DNA of 5,987 nucleotides, taken from assembly GCA_030618925.1 (NCBI GenBank), contig JAUXCK010000197.1:1-5987 (forward strand). Direction: 5' to 3'. A program made the translations under genes and the position numbers. This stretch comes from Desulfobacteraceae bacterium (GTDB lineage Bacteria; Desulfobacterota; Desulfobacteria; Desulfobacterales; SURF-7). Below the pieces are notes generated by a model. The model saw only the letters and a list, made by a program, of their open reading frames with translations. It was not told the origin of the DNA and did not search any database. This document shows, in pieces, positions 1-4,620 of the stretch (within the stretch, counting starts at the first letter, position 1; each line of letters opens with the position of its first letter).

Positions 1-38
1 GATCAAAATCCTAACCCCGCCTCAGGCCTGCCTTCCTG

Positions 39-740
39 TTACTGCAGCTTCCAGAACGAACCCGCCTTTTCCAGCGCGTTAAGGCCGTTGACAAATCCGA
101 CCTCATATTCCCTGATGTGGGAAACATAATCCAGGTCCATGCGGTTTTTGAAATAATCGTTTGAAAAAAGATTGACAAGATCAGACAGGGAGATGATCCC
201 GCCCTGTGTGTCCGAATCAAACTTTGACCAGTTGTGAAGATGTTCTTCCGACCGGAAGAAAAGCATGGTACTTCAGGCATACGGGATGTTTTCCATCCAT
301 TTCACAAAAGGAACGGATACATGTCCGATCAGCCCCTCTGGCTCTTCTTTTTCAATTACCCCGTCCCGGATATCCACACGGATCGGTTCCCCGCAGTCCA
401 GGCAGGGTGATTCGATCCGGACTGTTTTGCCGGGAAAAAGCCAGCAGACCGCCAGCGATTCAAACGCTCATTGGCCAAACCATTTCTGTTCTCCGTCGAC
501 CGTGATCCGAAACTGGGTGGGGAGATTGTTAAAAGGGGCGAATGAGGTGATAAAATCCGTTTCCGGATACAGCCAGCCGGGTATTCCTGCCGCAAAAAGG
601 TCATGAAGCGCCTTTTGCCCCTGCTCCGGTGAAACCCCCAGCTCGCCGGCAATTTCCGTGTAGTGCGGGGCCTGTCCTGTCTCTTTCATCCGTTTCATGA
701 TGATATGAAACGTCTTGTCCAACGCACTAAGATCTTTCAT
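39..740 (-). CDS. MerB-family (alkylmercury lyase-like) protein with two selenocysteines
   Basis: Read through two in-frame TGA codons, this is one 233-residue frame from ATG to TAA, close to the roughly 210-220 residues of MerB. Residues 1-80 resemble the MerB N-terminal winged-helix region (APHYTEIAGELGVSPEQ near 24-40). The catalytic region starts at Sec91 (FGQ-U-AFESL), aligning with C96 of R831b MerB (WCALDTL). PCLDCGEPI (112-120) matches the structural C117 region, and YA-U156-STMLFF matches FC159CHVHFF. The Sec spacing is 65 residues against 63 for C96-C159. MerB cleaves carbon-mercury bonds using these cysteines and D99; here the D99 position is Glu94, so organomercurial lyase activity is inferred, not certain. 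The protein has no signal peptide or membrane segment and should be cytoplasmic. The start is fixed by AAGGAGGT 7 nt upstream. No merA, merT or merR is visible. It is divergent from the aldo/keto reductase. A MerB-fold protein with another thiol/selenol role is the main alternative. Confidence 0.85.
243..260 (-). promoter_or_regulatory. Bacterial SECIS hairpin 2 of the merB-like gene
   Basis: On the mRNA, UUCUUCC-GGUC-GGAAGAA is a perfect 7-bp stem with a GGUC tetraloop. It begins 12 nt after the second UGA and the loop is 19 nt after it. It has the same loop as the other two SECIS candidates in this window but an unrelated stem sequence, so the structure rather than the sequence is shared. 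Confidence 0.85.
273..275 (-). other. Selenocysteine codon UGA (Sec156 of the MerB-like protein)
   Basis: This is the second in-frame TGA. It aligns with catalytic C159 of MerB: two aromatic residues (FF) follow at the same offset (+5, +6) as in the reference motif CCHVHFF. The frame then continues for 77 codons to a TAA. Confidence 0.83.
440..456 (-). promoter_or_regulatory. Bacterial SECIS hairpin 1 of the merB-like gene
   Basis: On the mRNA, GCUGGC-GGUCU-GCUGGC folds into a 6-bp stem (two central G-U pairs) with loop GGUCU. The stem begins 11 nt after the UGA and the loop 17 nt after it, the geometry known for E. coli fdhF, whose loop is also GGUCU-like. It would bind SelB and direct Sec insertion at residue 91. 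It lies within the coding sequence, as bacterial SECIS elements do. Confidence 0.8.
468..470 (-). other. Selenocysteine codon UGA (Sec91 of the MerB-like protein)
   Basis: TGA lies in frame with both the ATG at 740 and the TAA at 39. It encodes the residue aligned with catalytic C96 of MerB. MerB-like sequence continues immediately after it (AFESLAVCWLFPGKTVRI), so it is not a true stop. Confidence 0.85.
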
Positions 741-747
741 GATCTGT

Positions 748-755
748 ACCTCCTT
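748..755 (-). promoter_or_regulatory. Strong ribosome binding site of the merB-like gene
   Basis: AAGGAGGT, a near-perfect anti-Shine-Dalgarno match, lies 7 nt upstream of the ATG at 740. It fixes the start codon and argues that the gene is translated rather than decayed. Confidence 0.85.
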
Positions 756-798
756 AAGGTTTGATGAAATGATCGGGTTTGGAAGCCGTTATTCCGGG

Positions 799-817
799 CC
801 GGTCCAACAAGGTCCGG
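799..817 (-). other. Hairpin in the predicted merB-like leader
   Basis: CCGGACC-TTGTT-GGACCGG pairs 6 of 7 positions with one A-A mismatch. It would sit at the extreme 5' end of the leader RNA predicted from the TATAAT box. It could be an mRNA-stabilising hairpin or an operator half-site pair; nothing identifies a regulator. Confidence 0.3.
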
Positions 818-825
818 TATATAAA

Positions 826-854
826 ATTATAGTCCTTGGCATATCTTATTTCAC
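826..854 (-). promoter_or_regulatory. Candidate sigma70 promoter for the merB-like gene
   Basis: On the minus strand GTGAAA (849-854) is followed by a 17-nt spacer and a perfect -10 box TATAAT (826-831). Transcription would begin near 818-820, giving a leader of about 80 nt. The -35 box matches only 4 of 6 consensus bases. This is read from sequence only. Confidence 0.42.
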
Positions 855-902
855 CGGCTTTGTAAACCTGCCGCCATTGTTTTCCTTGACGAAACCAGCC
901 GG

Positions 903-932
903 TTGAAGAATAATATGGGCACTCAATAGAAT
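903..932 (+). promoter_or_regulatory. Weak candidate promoter for the aldo/keto reductase gene
   Basis: TTGAAG (903-908), an 18-nt spacer and TAGAAT (927-932) match the sigma70 consensus at 4/6 and 5/6 positions, giving a leader of about 55 nt. An overlapping alternative is TTGACG (886-891) with TAATAT (911-916), whose 19-nt spacer is less favourable. Neither is decisive. Confidence 0.28.
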
Positions 933-980
933 GATGCCTTTCTAAAGGTTGGAGCGCTTCGCCTGGTGTGCCGTCAGAAG

Positions 981-986
981 AGGGAG
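981..986 (+). promoter_or_regulatory. Ribosome binding site deciding the aldo/keto reductase start
   Basis: AGGGAG lies 8 nt before the ATG at 995. This favours 995 over the in-frame GTG at 968, which would add nine residues that do not belong to the family's N-terminus. Confidence 0.65.
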
Positions 987-994
987 AGACCCGG

Positions 995-2020
995 ATGAAA
1001 ATAAGAGAACTTGGAAAAACAGGACTCAAGGTGTCAGAGATTGGTTTTGGGGGTATCCCCATAATTCCGCTTGGTGTTGAAGAGGCGGTGACAGTGGTTC
1101 GCCATAGTTTCGATCTGGGGGTAACCTTTTTTGACACTGCCAACATGTACGGGGATAGTGAAAGCAAAATCGGTCAGGCCTTAGAACAGGTAAGAGACAG
1201 GGTCGTCCTGGCCACGAAAACCCTGGACAGGAGCTATGAAGGCGCTGCCGGTCACATTGATCAAAGTCTTGCAAATCTAAAAACAGACAGAATTGATCTA
1301 TACCAGATCCATAATATCAGCAAGGCGGATGATCTTGAGAAAATCCTTGCCAAAGGAGGCGCACTTGAGGCCGTCAGGGAAGCCCAAGCCAAAGGAAAAA
1401 TAAAAGTGATCGGGTTTTCGTCTCACGATATTGCCATGGCCATAAGCGTCTGCCGCATGGATCTTTTTGCCACAATTCAGTTCCCGTTTAATTTTATTGA
1501 ACACGATCCTGCGGATGAACTGTTTAAGGTTGCAAGAGAACATGGCATGGGAATTATCGCCATGAAACCCCTTGGCGGCGGTCTTCTTGAACGGGCTGAC
1601 CTGTGTTTTAAATTCCTGCAGCAGCACCCTGATGTCATCCCCATCCCCGGCATTCAATCCCGGGAGGAAATAGATGAGATCGCGGCGCTGTACCGGTCAC
1701 CCGTACCCCTCAATGAAACCGATCAAACAAAAATAGAAAAGATACAGTCGCAGCTCGGCAAAAGCTTCTGTCATCGCTGCGGATACTGCCTGCCCTGTGA
1801 ACAGGGGGTGATGATTACCGAGGTCATGGCGTTCAGATCCATGGCAAGACGTCTGGAGCCGCCAATTGCCCTTATGATCGGACAAAAGGCCATGGACACT
1901 GTGGAGGCGTGCACAGAATGCGGTGAATGCCTTGAAAAGTGCCCTTACAACCTGCCAATTCCCGATCTGCTTAAGGAACACCTGAGCGCTTTTGGTGAAC
2001 TGGCAGACAAACAGGGGTAA
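995..2020 (+). CDS. Aldo/keto reductase with C-terminal iron-sulfur motifs
   Basis: The 341-residue cytoplasmic protein begins MKIRELGKTGLKVSEIGFGG, the classic aldo/keto reductase entry strand. The TIM-barrel catalytic tetrad is present: D47 and Y52 in FDTANMYGDSE, K75 in LATK, and H106 in LYQIHN. Late-barrel motifs (KVIGFSSH near 137-144, IAMKPLGGG near 188-196, PIPGIQS near 216-222) follow. After the barrel come C259-x2-C262-x2-C265-x2-C268 and C306-x2-C309-x2-C312-x3-C316-P, ferredoxin-like cluster ligands. This matches the family of predicted Fe-S oxidoreductases of the aldo/keto reductase superfamily (COG1453 type), common in anaerobes; physiological substrates are mostly unknown. The clusters suggest electron exchange with ferredoxin or a similar carrier rather than NAD(P)H alone, which is inference. 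The gene is convergent with hdrA, 13 bp between stops, and divergent from the merB-like gene. No TGA lies in the frame. Confidence 0.93.
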   Translation: MKIRELGKTGLKVSEIGFGGIPIIPLGVEEAVTVVRHSFDLGVTFFDTANMYGDSESKIGQALEQVRDRVVLATKTLDRSYEGAAGHIDQSLANLKTDRIDLYQIHNISKADDLEKILAKGGALEAVREAQAKGKIKVIGFSSHDIAMAISVCRMDLFATIQFPFNFIEHDPADELFKVAREHGMGIIAMKPLGGGLLERADLCFKFLQQHPDVIPIPGIQSREEIDEIAALYRSPVPLNETDQTKIEKIQSQLGKSFCHRCGYCLPCEQGVMITEVMAFRSMARRLEPPIALMIGQKAMDTVEACTECGECLEKCPYNLPIPDLLKEHLSAFGELADKQG

Positions 2021-2033
2021 AAATTAAGGCGGA

Positions 2034-4481
2034 TCAGGTCCGGGTCTTTTTCTTTTGCTTCTTCAGGATGTCAATTGTTTCTTCTATCTCCTCAGGGGAT
2101 ACGCGCTTCCGGAGTTCCTCCATCTTGTGCATGACTTCGGCAAAACGGATTCCTTCTGCCGCACTGATCCATTCCAGCTGAAGGCGCTCAGGCCGGATAC
2201 CCAGTTTTTCCATTTTTTTATGTACTTTCCGAACTCGTTTTTCCGTCCAGTGATTGGCATCAATATAATGGCAGTCCCCTATATGGCAGCCACTGACCAG
2301 TATAACCGGTGCCCCTTTTTGAAATCCATCCCAAATAAATTTTTCATCCACACGTCCGGAGCACATGGTCCGTATGATTCGTGAATTGGGAGGATACTGA
2401 AGCCGCGCAACACCTGCATAATCAGCCCCTGCATAGGAACACCAGTTGCAGGCAAAGGTCAGAATCTTTTCATCAGGACGCTCCTCAAGCAGGGTCTCGA
2501 TCTGATCGGAAATCTGCTCGTCAGTATAGTGGTTCATGACAATTGCACCAAAGGCGCACTCCGCCGCACAGGTACCGCACCCGGCGCATGCAGCCGAGTT
2601 GACCACAGCCGGGGTTTTTTTCTTCACATTTACCGTGATGGCGTTGTACGGGCAGACTTCCGCGCATTTCCCGCATGCCTTGCACTGTTCTTCAACCACT
2701 TCAGACGTAATCGGTTCGGTTTTGATTTTGCCCCGGTGCATCAACCGGATGGCGCGAGCCGAAGCTGCAGAGGCCTGGGTAACCGTCTCCTTGATATCCT
2801 TGGGGGCCTCGGCACATCCAGCGTAAAATACGCCCCGGGTCGCAGCATCAACCGGCTGCAGCTTGGGATGCGCTTCCAGAAAAAACCCATCCGGCGTCAG
2901 CTGAAGGCCCAGCTTTTCCTGCAGCTTCTGCGTCCCTTTTGCCGGTGTCACCCCCAGAGCCAGTACCACCATATCCAGGTCATGAAACTCCAGTTTGCCG
3001 CTGGCTGTATTTTCCACTGCCAGCCGGAGGCTTCCATCTTTACTTTCTTCAACCGTCCCGGGGAGTCCCCTGATATATTGAACCCCCATACGGCGGCTTC
3101 TGGTGTAGAGATCTTCAAACCCCTTTCCAAAAGCGCGGATATCGATATAAAAAACCTTGATCTCTATGTCCGGGTATTGCTCTTTTAACACGAGCGTACT
3201 TTTAATGGTGTTCATGCAGCAGATATTTGAACAGTACTCATGGCCTTTCCTCGAAGAACGTGACCCCACACACTGGATAAACCCAATGGATTTGGGACGC
3301 TTTCTGTCGGTCAGGCGGACCAGTTCACCTTTGGCCGGTCCCCCGGCATTGACAAGCCGTTCAAATTCCAGGCTGGTGACTATATTTTCAAACCGCGTAT
3401 ACCCGTACTCGTCCAGTTCGGTGGGATCATAGGGTTCCAGTCCTGTGGCGACAACAATCGTCCCGATGCTCTCGACGATTTCTTCATCAGACATGTGGAA
3501 ATTGATACATCCTTTTTCGCAGGCTTCAATACATCTGGCGCACACCGCTGGATTATGTCCCAGGCATTCCTGCACATTCAGGATATAGGCCGAAGGAACT
3601 GCCTGGGGAAAAGGAGAATAAATTGCCCTTCGTGAAGAGAGCCCCATATTGAACTCATCCGGGCGGACAACCGGACAGACTTTTGCACATTCTCCACAGG
3701 CGATGCACTCTTTTTCGTCAACATAACGCGCCCGTTTTAGAATTTTTACATCAAAGTTTCCCACATACCCTTTTATGTCAACCACTTCACTCATGGTCAG
3801 AAGCTTTATTCTGGGATGTCGACCGACATCCGTCATCTTGGGACCCAGAATTCAGATGGAACAGTCCATGGTTGGAAAGGTTTTGTCCAGCTGGGCCATG
3901 GTACCCCCGATGGAGGGTTTCTTCTCCACCAGAACCACATCAAACCCATTATCTGCCAGATCAAGGGAAGTCTGAATACCGGCCACGCCACCGCCGATCA
4001 CGAGGGCTCTTTTGGTGAGCGGCAGTGTTTCCGCATAGAGCGGGTAAAGCTGACGAACACGGGCCACAGACATTCTGACCAGATCTTCCGCCTTTTGCGT
4101 TGCGGCTTCCGGTTCTTTCATATGAACCCAGCTGCACTGCTCGCGAAGGTTGGCCATCTCCATAAGAAAGGGATTGAGGCCTGCAGACTGCATCAATTGC
4201 CGAAATGTCGGTTCATGAAGTCTCGGGGAGCAGGAGGCAAGTACAATGCGGTCCAGCTCATGTTCAATGATATCGTCTTTAATTTCCTTCTGGCCGGGTT
4301 CTGAACAGGCATATCCGATGTCCTTTGAAACGATCACCCCGTCAATATCAGCTGCTGTTTCCGCCACCTTTCTGCAGTCCACAGTTTGCGCAATATTCAT
4401 ACCGCAGTGGCAGACATATACACCTACCCGTACGGACCGGTCCCCATTAACGGCTACATTATTCGCTATGTTTACTTCCAT
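2034..4481 (-). CDS. hdrA: Selenocysteine-containing HdrA fused to MvhD
   Basis: Reading through the TGA at 3852-3854 gives 815 residues, FAD- and Fe-S-containing heterodisulfide reductase subunit A plus an MvhD domain. In order: HdrA N-terminal region (VYVCHCGMNI near 22-30, ASCSPRLHEPTF near 82-93); FAD Rossmann motif VIGGGVAGIQ (161-170); TFPTMDCSI-U210-ILGPKM; an inserted cluster motif CIACGEC near 259-265; the second flavin half; two ferredoxin motifs near 600-611 (CKACGKCAEVCP) and 632-642 (CAGCGTCAAEC); then MvhD, about 672-790 (FACNWCSYAGAD, MCSGRVD, GCHIGDCHY). HdrA is the flavin-bifurcating subunit of cytoplasmic Hdr complexes; MvhD links it to a donor such as a hydrogenase or formate dehydrogenase. 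The start has AGAGGAAGG upstream (GAGG 7 nt from the ATG). It lies 139 bp downstream of the HdrD-like gene and is probably co-transcribed. Sec in HdrA is known in some methanogens and sulfate reducers. The true stop is also TGA. Confidence 0.95.
3808..3851 (-). promoter_or_regulatory. Bacterial SECIS element of hdrA
   Basis: Directly after the UGA, AUUCUGG (3845-3851) pairs perfectly with CCAGAAU (3808-3814). Inside, GAUGUC (3825-3830) pairs with GACAUC (3815-3820) around a GGUC tetraloop (3821-3824). A 14-nt one-sided bulge (3831-3844) lies between the two stems. The loop is 27 nt from the UGA, longer than in the merB-like hairpins but compatible with bacterial SECIS elements. Confidence 0.88.
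3852..3854 (-). other. Selenocysteine codon UGA (Sec210 of HdrA)
   Basis: The TGA sits between TFPTMDCSI and ILGPKM, the place where Cys homologues read DCxxC. The N- and C-terminal halves of HdrA lie in exactly the same frame on both sides. Confidence 0.95.
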
Positions 4482-4484
4482 CTT

Positions 4485-4493
4485 CCTTCCTCT
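4485..4493 (-). promoter_or_regulatory. Ribosome binding site of hdrA
   Basis: AGAGGAAGG precedes the ATG at 4481, with the GAGG core 7 nt upstream. No other in-frame start near it has a better site, so this start is chosen. Confidence 0.65.
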
Positions 4494-4591
4494 TTATAAA
4501 GTTATATATCGTCCAAAGCCGAACAACCCCACCCTTTACAAATGGCTTCTGTTTTGGGCAAGTTATCATTTTGTTTAATCTTAATGGCCAT

Positions 4592-4613
4592 CCCGCTCCC
4601 GTGACGCAGCGGG
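4592..4613 (-). other. Hairpin between the hdrD-like gene and hdrA
   Basis: CCCGCT and AGCGGG form a 6-bp G+C-rich stem around a 10-nt loop, beginning 7 nt after the TAA of the upstream gene. No uridine run follows, so it is not a standard intrinsic terminator. It may attenuate readthrough or protect a processed mRNA end. The rest of 4482-4591 is A+T-rich, with a TATATAA stretch near hdrA, but no convincing promoter pair was found. Confidence 0.35.
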
Positions 4614-4620
4614 CGGCAGT

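Noticed and set aside
1..38. Terminator downstream of the merB-like gene
   Set aside because: Only a short palindrome (CAGGCCTG) is present, with no stable stem followed by a T run before the window edge; this stretch shows nothing else.
39..740. Interpretation of the merB-like region as a pseudogene or as two small genes (468-740 and 39-266)
   Set aside because: Both stops are TGA, both fall on catalytic Cys positions, both have SECIS hairpins, the frame is uninterrupted, the RBS is strong and the terminator is TAA. The ATG at 264-266 lies just after Sec156 and has no convincing RBS.
968..994. GTG start adding nine residues to the aldo/keto reductase
   Set aside because: The ATG at 995 has an AGGGAG site at proper spacing and begins exactly at the family N-terminus (MKIRELGKTG).
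754..1167. 137-codon open frame on the minus strand across the intergenic region and the reductase start
   Set aside because: It is antisense to the conserved N-terminus of the aldo/keto reductase and its product resembles nothing known.
2021..2060. Bidirectional terminator between the convergent reductase and hdrA genes
   Set aside because: A T-rich run is present on the plus strand but overlaps the lysine-rich end of hdrA, and only a weak 3-bp stem precedes it.
2529..3188. 219-codon open frame on the plus strand
   Set aside because: It is antisense to hdrA, which has clear family motifs, and its translation shows no recognisable domain or RBS.
2034..4481. Interpretation of hdrA as a nonsense-mutated pseudogene
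   Set aside because: The TGA sits at the known Sec/Cys position, is followed by a SECIS, and all cluster and flavin motifs on both sides are intact.
4500..4591. Separate promoter for hdrA
   Set aside because: TATATAA and TTGTTC elements are present but their spacing does not fit a sigma70 promoter, and no GG-N10-GC sigma54 element was found.
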